Below are positions 9,480-17,730 of a stretch of DNA of 64,000 bases, one piece after another. This DNA comes from Lentzea cavernae (lineage in GTDB: Bacteria > Actinomycetota > Actinomycetes > Mycobacteriales > Pseudonocardiaceae). Numbering within the stretch: position 1 is the stretch's first letter; every line of letters starts with the position of its first letter. The translations under genes and the position numbers were made by a program. The notes under the pieces were generated by a model that made no database searches, had not been told where the DNA came from, and worked only from the letters and a program-made list of their open reading frames with translations. The stretch is from NCBI RefSeq assembly GCF_014653695.1, contig NZ_BNAR01000009.1, positions 124,001 through 188,000 of the forward strand, in the 5' to 3' direction.

Positions 9480-10394
9480 CTAGACCCAGTAGGAAACGCG
9501 GGCGCGGTAGTTGCGCAGGATGACCATCGCGAGTGCCCAGCCGCCCACGGTGAAGCCGCCGACGACCGCCCAGTGGTGCCAGTCGACCGTGTGGCCGAGC
9601 AGCGGCGCGCGGACGACCTCGACGAAGTGGTACACGGGGTTGAGCTCGGCGATCAGCATGCGCCAGTCGCCGTCGCCACCACCGGTGACCCGGCTCAGCA
9701 CGCCGGCGTCCCAGACGATCGGCGTCATGAAGAACACCAGGTTGATGAAGCTGTTCACGACCGGCGGGATGTCGCGGAAGCGGGTGCTGATGACGCCGAA
9801 CAGCAGCGAGACCCACACGGCGTTGACCGCGAGCAGCACGAAGCCGGGGATCGCGAGCAGGATCGTCCAGCTCAGGCCGGGCTGCAGCGGGCTGCTCTCG
9901 CCGATCCGGTACTCGTGGTTGAGCGACGTGAAGAAGATCGCGAGCACGATGCCGTAGACGACGAGGTTGTGCAGCAGGAACAGCACCTGGCGCCACACCA
10001 TGCGCATCACGTGCACCGAGATCGGCGCGGGGAGGTGCTTGATGAGCCCCTCGTTCGCGATGAACACGTCGGTGCCTTCGGTGACGCAGCCGACGATGAA
10101 GTTCCAGACGATGAAGCCGACCGTCACGTACGGCAGGAACGTCGCGACTTCCGTTTTGAACAGCACCGAGTACAGCAGGCCGAGCGCGAGGGCTGTCGTG
10201 CCCATCGAGATCGTGATCCACAGCGGGCCTATGACCGACCGGCGGTAGCGCTGCTTGATGTCCTGCCAGCCGAGGTGGCCCCACAGCTCGCGGTGGTCCC
10301 ACGCCTCACGCACGTCGGCGAACGCGCGCTTGAAGCTGCGCGACTTGACGGCAGGCGGCGCCTCGGGGCTGTCGAGGGTACTGGGTGCTTGCAC
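9480..10394 (-). CDS. wzm: Galactan exporter membrane permease Wzm/RfbD
   Basis: This 304-residue ABC-2 type permease has a cytoplasmic N-terminal amphipathic region (HRELWGHLGWQDIKQRYRRSVIGPLWITIS) typical of polysaccharide exporters. About six transmembrane helices follow, and the protein ends FVEVVRAPLLG then VILRNYRARVSYWV. It pairs with the ATPase 17 bp downstream to export galactan precursor. It is first in the minus-strand operon wzm-wzt-glfT1. Confidence 0.93.
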   Translation of the reverse strand: MQAPSTLDSPEAPPAVKSRSFKRAFADVREAWDHRELWGHLGWQDIKQRYRRSVIGPLWITISMGTTALALGLLYSVLFKTEVATFLPYVTVGFIVWNFIVGCVTEGTDVFIANEGLIKHLPAPISVHVMRMVWRQVLFLLHNLVVYGIVLAIFFTSLNHEYRIGESSPLQPGLSWTILLAIPGFVLLAVNAVWVSLLFGVISTRFRDIPPVVNSFINLVFFMTPIVWDAGVLSRVTGGGDGDWRMLIAELNPVYHFVEVVRAPLLGHTVDWHHWAVVGGFTVGGWALAMVILRNYRARVSYWV

Positions 10395-10453
10395 GAGGAC
10401 TGAGAGTACCGGCGTCCATTCACCGACCTGGACGCCGGTACGTCACGGAGTGG

Positions 10454-11305
10454 TCAACGGGCGGGGATCTTGGTCACCCGCATGGTGACCTGCTCGTTGT
10501 CGTAGGTGAACGCTTCGTAGCTGAACTCGATGCCCGTCTGCTCGACGTACTCGGTCCACGCCTTGTGCTCGTGGTCCATCCAGCCGGGGAAGTTGAAGTA
10601 CTCGTCGAAGTGCACGACGCTGCCCTCGACCAGCCGCGGCCCGACCAGCTCCAGCACGGTCTTCGTGGAGGAGTACAGGTCGCAGTCGACGTGCAGGAAC
10701 GTGACCGGACCCTCGTGCTCCGCGAGGAAGCCCGGCAGCACCTCGTCGAACCAGCCGACGACGAGCTCGGCGCCCGGCACCTCGGGCAGGCCGTCGACGT
10801 TGAACGCGCCGGCGGGGAAGCCGTTGCGCCAGTTCTCCGGCAGGCCCTCGAACGAGTCGAAGCCGAAGACGCCCTCGCCCTCGCGGGCGGTCGCGATGAT
10901 CTTCAGCGTGGTGCCCTGGTAGACGCCGAACTCCAGCGCGAGCCCGCCCGCGGGAGCGAGCGACAGCGCATGCTCCAGCGTCTCGTGCGGGTGACCGAAC
11001 TGAGGCGCGTGCGGCATGTTGTCGCGCACGAAGTTCGCGCTCTCCAGCGCGGCCTCCTGCTCACCCGCGAACACCAGGTCCCGGCGTGTGCGGATCTCCA
11101 GCTGGCGGGTCTGGTCGACGGCCCGGTCACCCTGGTGGCGGATCTCGTCGGCCACCTTCCTGCCCAGGTCGTCCACCTGACGTTGCAGGTCGTCGACCTG
11201 CGCGCGGATCGGGGCCACGGCGTCCGCCACGATCTCGATCGCCTTGATCCGCAGCTTGTGGCGCAGTTGCTTCGCCGACAGGGCGCGGCGCACCTGCTCG
11301 AGCAC
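10454..11305 (-). CDS. TylF/MycF-type class I SAM-dependent methyltransferase
   Basis: The 283-residue protein begins with a heptad-rich helix (DDLQRQVDDLGRKVADEI). A TylF/macrocin-O-methyltransferase-like domain follows: GLALEFGVYQGTTLKIIA (SAM site), VFGFDSFEGLPENWR, and FLHVDCDLYSSTKTVLE with its metal-binding aspartates. Such enzymes O-methylate sugars. In this setting a cell-wall or surface glycan is a possible substrate, but that is inference from position. GTG at 11305 is chosen because GAGAGGAG lies just upstream. It sits between wzm and bpa on the same strand. Confidence 0.82.
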   Translation of the reverse strand: MLEQVRRALSAKQLRHKLRIKAIEIVADAVAPIRAQVDDLQRQVDDLGRKVADEIRHQGDRAVDQTRQLEIRTRRDLVFAGEQEAALESANFVRDNMPHAPQFGHPHETLEHALSLAPAGGLALEFGVYQGTTLKIIATAREGEGVFGFDSFEGLPENWRNGFPAGAFNVDGLPEVPGAELVVGWFDEVLPGFLAEHEGPVTFLHVDCDLYSSTKTVLELVGPRLVEGSVVHFDEYFNFPGWMDHEHKAWTEYVEQTGIEFSYEAFTYDNEQVTMRVTKIPAR

Positions 11306-11371
11306 GATGTGCTCCTCTCCAGGAAGTTCAGCGCATAGTAGAGCCACTTCCCGGTGTCACGACTAGCGCCA

Positions 11372-11848
11372 CTAGAGGTACTGACCGGTGCCCTTGCCCG
11401 TGATGCCGCCCTCGGTGCTCTCGCCGCCGCTGCCCGCGGGCAGTGCCCTGCCGCGCATCTGCTCCAGCTGTGCGCGGGCGGCCATCTGCTGGGCGAACAG
11501 CGCCGTCTGGATGCCGTGGAACAGGCCCTCCAGCCAGCCGACCAGCTGGGCCTGCGCGATCCGCAGCTCGGCGTCGGACGGGGTGCCGTCCTCGGTGAAC
11601 GGCAGCGACAGCCTCTCCAGCTCGTCGCGCAGCTCCGGCGCCAGGCCGTCCTCGAGCTCCTCGATCGAGCGCTTGTGGATCTCCTTGAGGCGGTTGCGGC
11701 TGGCCTCGTCGAGCGGAGCCGCCCGCACCTCCTCCAGCAGCTGCTTGATCATCGTGCCGATCCGCATCACCTTGGCCGGCTGTTCGACGAGGTCGGCGAT
11801 GTCGCCGTCCTGGCCGCCGACGATTACGACGGGCTGCTCCTGGTTCAT
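11372..11848 (-). CDS. bpa: Bacterial proteasome activator Bpa (PafE)
   Basis: Bpa forms an ATP-independent dodecameric ring that opens the 20S proteasome gate and feeds it unfolded proteins. The 158-residue sequence is helical in the middle (VMRIGTMIKQLLEEVRAAPLDEASRNRL, ELRIAQAQLVGWLEGLFHGIQTALF). It ends in Gly-Gln-Tyr-Leu, the HbYX-type tail that docks between proteasome alpha subunits. Start choice is uncertain: ATG 11848 has GAGG/GGAG upstream, while ATG 11857 and GTG 11872 are also in frame. Its place beside the galactan operon matches Rv3780 beside Rv3781-3783. Confidence 0.92.
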   Translation of the reverse strand: MNQEQPVVIVGGQDGDIADLVEQPAKVMRIGTMIKQLLEEVRAAPLDEASRNRLKEIHKRSIEELEDGLAPELRDELERLSLPFTEDGTPSDAELRIAQAQLVGWLEGLFHGIQTALFAQQMAARAQLEQMRGRALPAGSGGESTEGGITGKGTGQYL

Positions 11849-11940
11849 GGTCTCCATCCTCGCGTGATTCACGTTTTCGAAACTAATCGGGGGTGGGGCT
11901 GGTCGTCGCGGTGTTTGCTCGCATACGTACGGTGTGTGTC

Positions 11941-13140
11941 ATGGCGTTCGACGTCGCACGGGTACGAGGGCTCTTCCCCGCGCTCGGCGACGGCTGGGTA
12001 CACCTCGACGCACCCGCCGGCATGCAGGTGCCCGAACAGGTCGCCACCGCCGTCTCCACCGCGCTGCGCGCCCCGGTCTCCGGGCCCGGTGGCATCTTCC
12101 CGGCCTCCCAGCGGGCCCAGGGCATCGTGGACGCCGCCCGCAGGTCCGTCGCGGACCTCGTCGGGGGCGATCCCGCCGGTGTCGTTCTCGGTCCTTCCTC
12201 CGCCGTGTTGTTGCAACGCCTCGCCGACGCCATGACCGACGACTGGTTCATGGGCGACGAGGTCCTGGTTTCCCGGCTCGACCACCCCGCGAACATCGCA
12301 CCGTGGTTGCGGGCGACACAGCGCACCGGCAGCGCGGTCAAGTGGGCGGAGATCGACATCGAGACGTGCGAGCTGCCGAGCTGGCAGTTCGACGAGCTCG
12401 TCACCGACCGCACGAAGCTGATCGCCATCACGGCGGCGTCCGGCGTCGTCGGCACCAGGCCCGACCTGGCCAAGATCTCCGCGGTGGCCCGCGCGCACGG
12501 CTCGCTGATGGTCGTCGACGCCTCGTCCGCGGCTCCCTTCGTGCCTTTGGACATCGTTGGCATGGGCGCCGACGTCGTGGCGCTGTCCGCCGGTCAGTGG
12601 GGCGGTCCGCCGGTCGGCGCGCTGGTGTTCCGCGACCCGTCGGTGCTGGAGCGGCTGCCGTCGGTCTCGGTCGACCCGATGGCGCGCGGTCCCGAGCGGC
12701 TGGAGCTCGGCCCGCACGCGTATCCGATGCTCGCCGGGCTCGTTGCGTCGGTGGAGTACCTCGCGGAGCTCGACGACGCGGCATCGGGCACTCGCCGTGA
12801 ACGGCTGCTCACGTCGTTGGGATCGGTGAAGGCCTACCAGGCGGGGCTGCTCGCTAATCTCATCAACGAACTGCGGTCGCTGCGGCACGTGATGGTGATC
12901 GGCGACGCCATGCGGCGGGTGCCGGCGCTGGCGTTCTCGATCGCCGGGGTCAAGGCGGAGGACGGCGTCGAACACCTCGCGTCGCGCGGTGTCTGCGCGT
13001 TCGCCGACCCCGGTCAGTACGGGGTGTTCTCGGTGCTGGGCGTCGGTGAGATCGGCGGCGCCATCCGCATCGGGCTCGCGCACTACACGAACGCCGTGGA
13101 GATGGACGACCTCGTTCGGGCGGTGGCCGAACTGGGCTGA
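11941..13140 (+). CDS. Class V aminotransferase / cysteine desulfurase-fold protein lacking the PLP lysine
   Basis: The 399-residue protein has the overall SufS/EgtE-like fold: HLDAPAGMQVPEQV at the N-terminus, LDHPANIAPW near 114-122 (the usual histidine retained) and VVDASSAAPFVPLDI near 191-205. Where family members have the PLP-binding lysine (S-G-H-K-x-x-G-P), this one reads SAGQWGGP, with Gln219 at the lysine position. The Gln and His that normally contact PLP after the VD motif are also replaced (Ser196, Phe200). Normal desulfurase chemistry is therefore unlikely. It is divergent from bpa, as I recall for Rv3778c, and 20 bp from the next gene. Confidence 0.85.
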   Translation: MAFDVARVRGLFPALGDGWVHLDAPAGMQVPEQVATAVSTALRAPVSGPGGIFPASQRAQGIVDAARRSVADLVGGDPAGVVLGPSSAVLLQRLADAMTDDWFMGDEVLVSRLDHPANIAPWLRATQRTGSAVKWAEIDIETCELPSWQFDELVTDRTKLIAITAASGVVGTRPDLAKISAVARAHGSLMVVDASSAAPFVPLDIVGMGADVVALSAGQWGGPPVGALVFRDPSVLERLPSVSVDPMARGPERLELGPHAYPMLAGLVASVEYLAELDDAASGTRRERLLTSLGSVKAYQAGLLANLINELRSLRHVMVIGDAMRRVPALAFSIAGVKAEDGVEHLASRGVCAFADPGQYGVFSVLGVGEIGGAIRIGLAHYTNAVEMDDLVRAVAELG

Positions 13141-13160
13141 GGGATTCGGGAGAGCATTCG

Positions 13161-13805
13161 TTGGACGACTCGCTGGCTCGCGAGCTCGCGGATCTCTCGG
13201 CCCTGCAGCGCATCGGTTCGTTGAACACCGAGTACCTGCCCCAGCTGTCCGGCGACCTCAGACCCGCCGCGCTGGTGGCGGTGATGGACGAGATCGTCCT
13301 GGGCGCCCGCACCGTTCTGGTGGAACTGGGCTGCGGGTCCTCCTCGGTCCTGCTGGCGCGTTTGTTGCAGCAGCGCGGTTTCGGGCACCTGCTGGCGATC
13401 GAGCACGACGAGCGCACGGCTGCTTTCGTTGCCTCACAACTACGACGTGAAGGCCTCGGCTCGGTGGCCCGCGTCGTGCACGCGCCGTTGTCACGGCATC
13501 CGGCGGCGTTGTCGCGGCACGGCCAGTGGTACGCGCCGCAGCAGGTGCACGACGAAGTGCTCGCGTACGTCGAGAGGTTCGGTCTGGTGGACCTGCTGCT
13601 CGCCGACGGGCCGGGGTTCGGCGACTCGCGCTACCCGGCGTTGCCCGTGCTGCGCGCCGTGCTGGCGCCGGGCGCGACCGTGCTGGCCGACGACGTCGAC
13701 CGGCCGGACGAGCAGGCGGTGCTGACGCGGTGGTCCGAGGAGTTCGGGCTGGAGTTCCGCACGGCTCCCCGGACCTCGCTCGCGACGGCTACCGTTCCCG
13801 CTTGA
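13161..13805 (+). CDS. Class I SAM-dependent methyltransferase-like protein
   Basis: The 214-residue protein has a Rossmann start typical of class I methyltransferases: TVLVELGCGSSSVLLARLL (residues ~51-69, glycine-rich motif I), then HLLAIEHDERTAAFVASQL (acidic residue after strand 2) and VDLLLADGPGFGDSRYP. The substrate is unknown. A TTG start at 13161 is preferred for its GGGAG 9 nt upstream. It follows the aminotransferase-fold gene by 20 bp, likely in one operon. Its last 17 bp overlap the convergent oxidoreductase gene. Confidence 0.7.
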   Translation: MDDSLARELADLSALQRIGSLNTEYLPQLSGDLRPAALVAVMDEIVLGARTVLVELGCGSSSVLLARLLQQRGFGHLLAIEHDERTAAFVASQLRREGLGSVARVVHAPLSRHPAALSRHGQWYAPQQVHDEVLAYVERFGLVDLLLADGPGFGDSRYPALPVLRAVLAPGATVLADDVDRPDEQAVLTRWSEEFGLEFRTAPRTSLATATVPA

Positions 13806-14754
13806 GCACGACCTTGCCGAAGACGTCGCCCCCGTCCAGCAGCCGGTGCGCCTCCGCGGCGTTCGACATCGGCACGACCTGGCCGACGATCGGCTTCACC
13901 GCACCGCTCTCGATCAGCGGCCACAGGTGTTCGCGGACCTGCGCCACGATCGCGCCCTTGCTCTCGACGCTGCGGCCGCGCAGACCCGCCGCCATCACCG
14001 ACGCGCGCTTCGCGAGCAGCTTGCCGATCGGCAGCTCGCCCTTCACACCGCCCTGCATGCCGATGATCACCAGCCGGCCGTCCGGCGCGAGGACGTCGAT
14101 GTTGCGGGGCAGGTAGGAGGCGCCCATGTTGTCGAGGACGACGTCGGCCTTCCCGACCTCGGCCACGAAGTCCTGGGTCTTGTAGTTGACCGTGATGTCG
14201 GCGCCGAGCTCGGCGCACTTCTTCAGCCGCTCGTCCGATCCCGCGGTGACCGCGACGGTCGCGCCGAGCGCCTTGGCCACCTGGATGGCGTGCGTGCCGA
14301 TGCCGCCCGCGCCGCCGTGCACGAGGAACGTCTCACCGAGCTTGAGGCGGCCGTCCATCACGACGTTCGACCACACCGTGCACGCGACCTCGGGCAGTGA
14401 GGCGGCCGTGACGACGTCGACGCCCCGGGGGACGGGCAGGAGCTGTGGCGCGGGAACCACGACCTTCTCCGCGTAACCACCGCCGGCCAGCAGCGCGCAC
14501 ACCTCGTCGCCGACGTTCCAGCCGGTGACGCCCTCGCCGAGCGCCGCGATCGTGCCGGAGCACTCCAGCCCGATGATCTCCGACGCGCCCTTCGGCGGCG
14601 GGTAGAGACCCTGGCGCTGCAACAGGTCCGCGCGGTTGACCGCACTCGCCGCGACGTCGATCAGCACCTCGCCCCTGCCGGGAGCGGGATCCTCGGTCTC
14701 GGTCCACTCGAGCACGTCCGGGCCGCCGGGTTCGCGAACAGTGATGGCACGCAT
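13789..14754 (-). CDS. NAD(P)H:quinone oxidoreductase, zinc-independent MDR family
   Basis: The 321-residue medium-chain reductase starts MRAITVREPGGPDVLEW and has the quinone-oxidoreductase segments NRADLLQRQGLYPPP and GLECSGTIAALGEGV. Its NADPH-binding motif is VHGGAGGIGTHAIQVAKALGA (about residues 147-167). It lacks the structural and catalytic zinc cysteines of alcohol dehydrogenases, as in PIG3/Qor proteins. These reduce quinones or enones with NADPH in the cytosol. It is convergent with and overlaps the methyltransferase-like gene, and corresponds in position to Rv3777. Confidence 0.9.
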   Translation of the reverse strand: MRAITVREPGGPDVLEWTETEDPAPGRGEVLIDVAASAVNRADLLQRQGLYPPPKGASEIIGLECSGTIAALGEGVTGWNVGDEVCALLAGGGYAEKVVVPAPQLLPVPRGVDVVTAASLPEVACTVWSNVVMDGRLKLGETFLVHGGAGGIGTHAIQVAKALGATVAVTAGSDERLKKCAELGADITVNYKTQDFVAEVGKADVVLDNMGASYLPRNIDVLAPDGRLVIIGMQGGVKGELPIGKLLAKRASVMAAGLRGRSVESKGAIVAQVREHLWPLIESGAVKPIVGQVVPMSNAAEAHRLLDGGDVFGKVVLKRER

Positions 14755-14799
14755 ACAGTCGACCGTAATACCGTTCGACAGCTCCGGCACCATCGAACC

Positions 14800-15432
14800 A
14801 TGGACGCCTGGCCCCTGCGGCACCTCGTTCTCCGCACCCCGCGCCTGGAGCTGCGCCCGGACGACGACGAGGGCCTGTTCGAGCTCGTCCGCGTGGCCCA
14901 GGCGGGCGTGCACGGGCCGGACGAGATGCCGTTCGCGGTGCCGTGGACCGACGTGCTCGCGGACGACGGCGGGTTCGGGATGGTCCAGCACTTCTGGGGC
15001 GTGCGGGCCCGGTTCGCGGCGGGGGACTGGGCGATCTGCTTCCTCGTGCGGCACGAGGGCAGGGTCGTCGGCGTGCAGGAGGTGAACGCGCAGAACTTCG
15101 GCGTGCTGCGCGAGGTGAACACCGGCTCGTGGCTCGGCCAGGAGTTCCAGGGCAACGGGTTCGGTACTGAGATGCGTGTCGCCGTGCTGCAGTTCGCGTT
15201 CGACCACCTGGGCGCGAGCATCGCTCGTTCGGCGGCTTGGCAGGGCAACCGGTCGTCGAACCGCGTCAGCGCGAAGCTCGGCTACGTCCACGACGGCACG
15301 ATGGCCGCCGCACCGCGTGGAGAACGCCTTGAACACGTGCGACTGCGTCTGGACGAGGCGAACTTCGTCCGCCCGGAGTGGAAAGTCGCGGTGGAAGGGC
15401 TAGCGGAGTGTGTTCACCTGATCACCAGGTGA
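14800..15432 (+). CDS. GNAT-family N-acetyltransferase (RimJ/RimL type)
   Basis: The 210-residue protein opens LRTPRLELRPDDDEGLFELV, the usual start of RimJ/RimL-like acetyltransferases. It has the acetyl-CoA-binding stretch GSWLGQEFQGNGFGTEMRVAVLQFAFDHLGA (residues ~108-138; Q/RxxGxG/A-like). AAWQGNRSSNRVSAKLGYVHDGT, the motif B 'N..S..v..klGf' pattern, follows. It transfers an acetyl group from acetyl-CoA to an amine; the acceptor may be an amino acid, protein or small molecule. ATG at 14800 is 45 bp from the divergent oxidoreductase, implying a shared promoter region. Confidence 0.88.
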   Translation: MDAWPLRHLVLRTPRLELRPDDDEGLFELVRVAQAGVHGPDEMPFAVPWTDVLADDGGFGMVQHFWGVRARFAAGDWAICFLVRHEGRVVGVQEVNAQNFGVLREVNTGSWLGQEFQGNGFGTEMRVAVLQFAFDHLGASIARSAAWQGNRSSNRVSAKLGYVHDGTMAAAPRGERLEHVRLRLDEANFVRPEWKVAVEGLAECVHLITR

Positions 15433-15512
15433 ACTCCCGCCGACCGACGGATTGTGGCCCGCGTCTCCTTTTTGTGAGGGTTCAGCCATCTCGAACGAAG
15501 GGGAACGTTCTT

Positions 15513-17024
15513 ATGTCCGGCAGAACCAAGCTGGCGACCCTCTTAGCCGTCACGGCACTGGTCGCAGCCCCTACCGCCACGGCGTCCGCCGCCGCTGAAC
15601 CCGCGGGCCCCGCACTCGCCAAGAAGCTCGCGAAGAAGGTGACCGTTGAGGGCGTCAACCGGCACCTCATCGCGTTCCAGCGCATCGCCGACCGCAACGG
15701 CGGCAACCGCGCCGCCCTCACCCCCGGCTACGACGCCAGCGTCGAGTACGTGGCGGGCAAGCTCCGCGCCGAGGGCTTCATCGTCACGACGCCGAACTTC
15801 AGCTTCGACGTCCCCGTCACCGACGCCGAAACCGCCCGCGTCGACGGCGTGAACTACCAGGCCCTGATCCTGACCGCCTCACCCCAGACCCCGGCCGGCG
15901 GCGTCACGGGCCCGCTGCGCGTGGTCCCGGAGGACGCCACCACGGGCTGCGAGGCCACCGACTTCGCGGGCCAGGACTTCACCGGCAGCGTCGCCCTCAT
16001 CCGCCGAGGCGGCTGCACGTTCGAGCAGAAGCACCTCAACGCGGCCGCGGCAGGCGCCATCGCCGTGCTCGTCTCGAACAACACCGCGGGCCCCCTGTCC
16101 AACGTGACGCTGACCAACCCCGGCGTCATCCCGACCGGCGGCATCTCCCAGGCCGACGGCACCACCCTCGCCGGCAAGGCGGGCGCCTCGGTCACCGTGG
16201 ACATGCGCTTCCACACCGAGACCCGCACCCAGCGCAACGTCATCGCCGAGACCCGCACCGGCCGCAAGAACAACGTGGTCATGGCAGGCGCCCACCTCGA
16301 CAGCGTCGAACTCGGCGCCGGCATCAACGACAACGGCACCGGCTCCGCCTCCCTGCTGGAGACCGCCCTCCAGCTCGGCTCCCGCCCGAAGGTCGACAAC
16401 GCCATCCGCTTCGCCTGGTGGGGCGCGGAGGAGCGAGGCCTCATCGGCTCCGAGGAATGGGTCCGCTCGCTGACGTTCGAACAGCAGCTGGACATCGCCC
16501 TCTACCTGAACTTCGACATGGTCGGCTCCCCGAACGCCGCGTACTTCATCTACGACGGCGACGACTCCGACGCCGTCGGCGCGGGCGCCGGCCCCTACGG
16601 CTCCGCCCAGATCGAAAAGGCCTTCGCCGACTACTTCGCCACCAAGGGCGTTCCGACCGAAGGCACGGACTTCTCCGGACGTTCGGACTACGGCGAGTTC
16701 ATCGCCCAGGGCATCCCGGCCGGCGGCCTGTTCACCGGCGCCGAAGGGGTCAAGACCGCGGCCCAGGCGGCCAAGTGGGGTGGTACGGCCGGAGTCGCCT
16801 ACGACCCCTGCTACCACTCCGCCTGTGACAACCTCGGGAACGTGGACCGGGTCGCGCTCGGTCGCAACGCCGGGGCCATCGCGTTCGTGACGGCTGCCTA
16901 CGGCGTGTCCACTGAGGACGTCAACGGCGTGCCGCCGCGTTCGAAGCGGGCCGAGGCTCGTTCTTCGGCGGCGCTTTCGAAGACGGCCGCTGCGCACGAC
17001 CACAACCACCTGGCTGTTTCGTAG
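15513..17024 (+). CDS. Secreted M28-family zinc aminopeptidase with PA domain
   Basis: The 503-residue protein has a clear Sec signal peptide (MSGRTKLATLLAVTALVAAP ending ASA). A protease-associated domain follows (VALIRRGGCTFEQKHLNAAAAGA, GAIAVLVSNN, residues ~165-200). The M28 catalytic domain carries AGAHLDSVELGAGINDNGTG (zinc His and bridging Asp) and WWGAEERGLIGS (general-base Glu and zinc Glu). YDPCYHSACDN has the last zinc histidine. It should release N-terminal amino acids outside the cell. GAAGGGGAAC precedes the ATG. A close relative lies at 43113-44507. Confidence 0.94.
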   Translation: MSGRTKLATLLAVTALVAAPTATASAAAEPAGPALAKKLAKKVTVEGVNRHLIAFQRIADRNGGNRAALTPGYDASVEYVAGKLRAEGFIVTTPNFSFDVPVTDAETARVDGVNYQALILTASPQTPAGGVTGPLRVVPEDATTGCEATDFAGQDFTGSVALIRRGGCTFEQKHLNAAAAGAIAVLVSNNTAGPLSNVTLTNPGVIPTGGISQADGTTLAGKAGASVTVDMRFHTETRTQRNVIAETRTGRKNNVVMAGAHLDSVELGAGINDNGTGSASLLETALQLGSRPKVDNAIRFAWWGAEERGLIGSEEWVRSLTFEQQLDIALYLNFDMVGSPNAAYFIYDGDDSDAVGAGAGPYGSAQIEKAFADYFATKGVPTEGTDFSGRSDYGEFIAQGIPAGGLFTGAEGVKTAAQAAKWGGTAGVAYDPCYHSACDNLGNVDRVALGRNAGAIAFVTAAYGVSTEDVNGVPPRSKRAEARSSAALSKTAAAHDHNHLAVS

Positions 17025-17126
17025 TCGCTTTGTTCTGGCCGGCGGCGGTGTCCTTCGGGATGCCGCCGCTCGCCTTACATGCGGCAATGGGGCACCAGCC
17101 CCTGGAAATATCTGGAGCGAGCGTGG

Positions 17127-17145
17127 GTCGGCGCTTTCCGCCGAC
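17127..17145. terminator. Hairpin at the chromosome side of element 1
   Basis: A perfect 7-bp stem GTCGGCG / CGCCGAC with a 5-nt loop lies just left of the first tRNA fragment. On the minus strand it sits where the original tRNA-Ser transcript would have ended before insertion of the elements. Confidence 0.5.
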
Positions 17146-17160
17146 ACACTTCACCCACTC

Positions 17161-17216
17161 GCGGAAGCGGAGGGATTTGAACCCCCGGACGGTTGCCCGT
17201 CTCCCGCTTTCAAGGC
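17161..17216. repeat. att copy 1 (tRNA-Ser 3' fragment)
   Basis: These 56 bp are identical to 37730-37785 within the intact tRNA-Ser(UGA): the acceptor 3' side, T arm, variable arm and part of the anticodon stem. It is the outermost (chromosome-element 1) junction, and the 5' half of the tRNA is absent here. Confidence 0.88.
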
Positions 17217-17730
17217 TGCATCCGGCTGTCCAGGCTCGTTCGGGCTAGTCTGCGGTTGTCGGTATTGCCTGGTCAGGGGTGCTGTCCCGTCCCAACCCGT
17301 CCCGGACCGTTGCTACATCCGTCGTTACACCTCGTCCTGGTGGCTCACCTGGTAGCTGTCCCGTCCCGCTGGTCCACGGTGGGGCGGCTTTGGCGTGTCC
17401 GGTGGCCGATGACGCGGAGCGTTGGCGGGCGTCGATCGCCGTGCCCGGCTCGGTCGGGTCTTGGATCGCGCGATCGTCCTGACGCCTGGGTGCTCGGGGC
17501 TCCTGCGCGTCGCCGTCGGTGGCGTGCCGCCGCGATGGACGCCGGCCGCGCCGCACGGCCGACGGGCGGAGCGAAGCGGGAGCCCGGCGTGCCGGGATGG
17601 ATGGGGAGCCGGTGTCAACGTGACAGGCCCCGTGCGCGCCGCCGACGGCGGCGCGCCTTGATCCCCTAGAGCCAAGTTCGGCAGTACAATCGTTCGCCTA
17701 TTTATTGATCAAACTTTGGGAGGGGGCGCC
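17217..17730. other. Gene-poor left end of element 1
   Basis: I see no convincing gene in these ~510 bp. It holds the tandem repeat at 17309-17331. A TACAAT (17685-17690) could be a -10 box for the following gene, with a TTGATC 21 nt upstream, which is too far to be a good -35. Confidence 0.5.
17309..17331 (+). repeat. Candidate integrase arm-type site, element 1 left
   Basis: Two near-copies of GTTGCTACACC lie at a 12-bp period (GTTGCTACATC, GTCGTTACACC). The 23-bp block matches 20306-20328, near the other end of element 1, at 20 of 23 positions and in the same orientation. Confidence 0.6.

Noticed and set aside
6649..9483. A 944-codon plus-strand frame over the transporter, glfT1 and wzt genes
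   Set aside because: It runs across several well-supported minus-strand genes and their boundaries and encodes only Arg/Gly/Val-rich sequence. It is a codon-bias shadow.
17231..17680. Several overlapping open frames in the left end of element 1
   Set aside because: They overlap one another on both strands and lack RBS, start context and recognisable sequence. The region is simply GC-rich.
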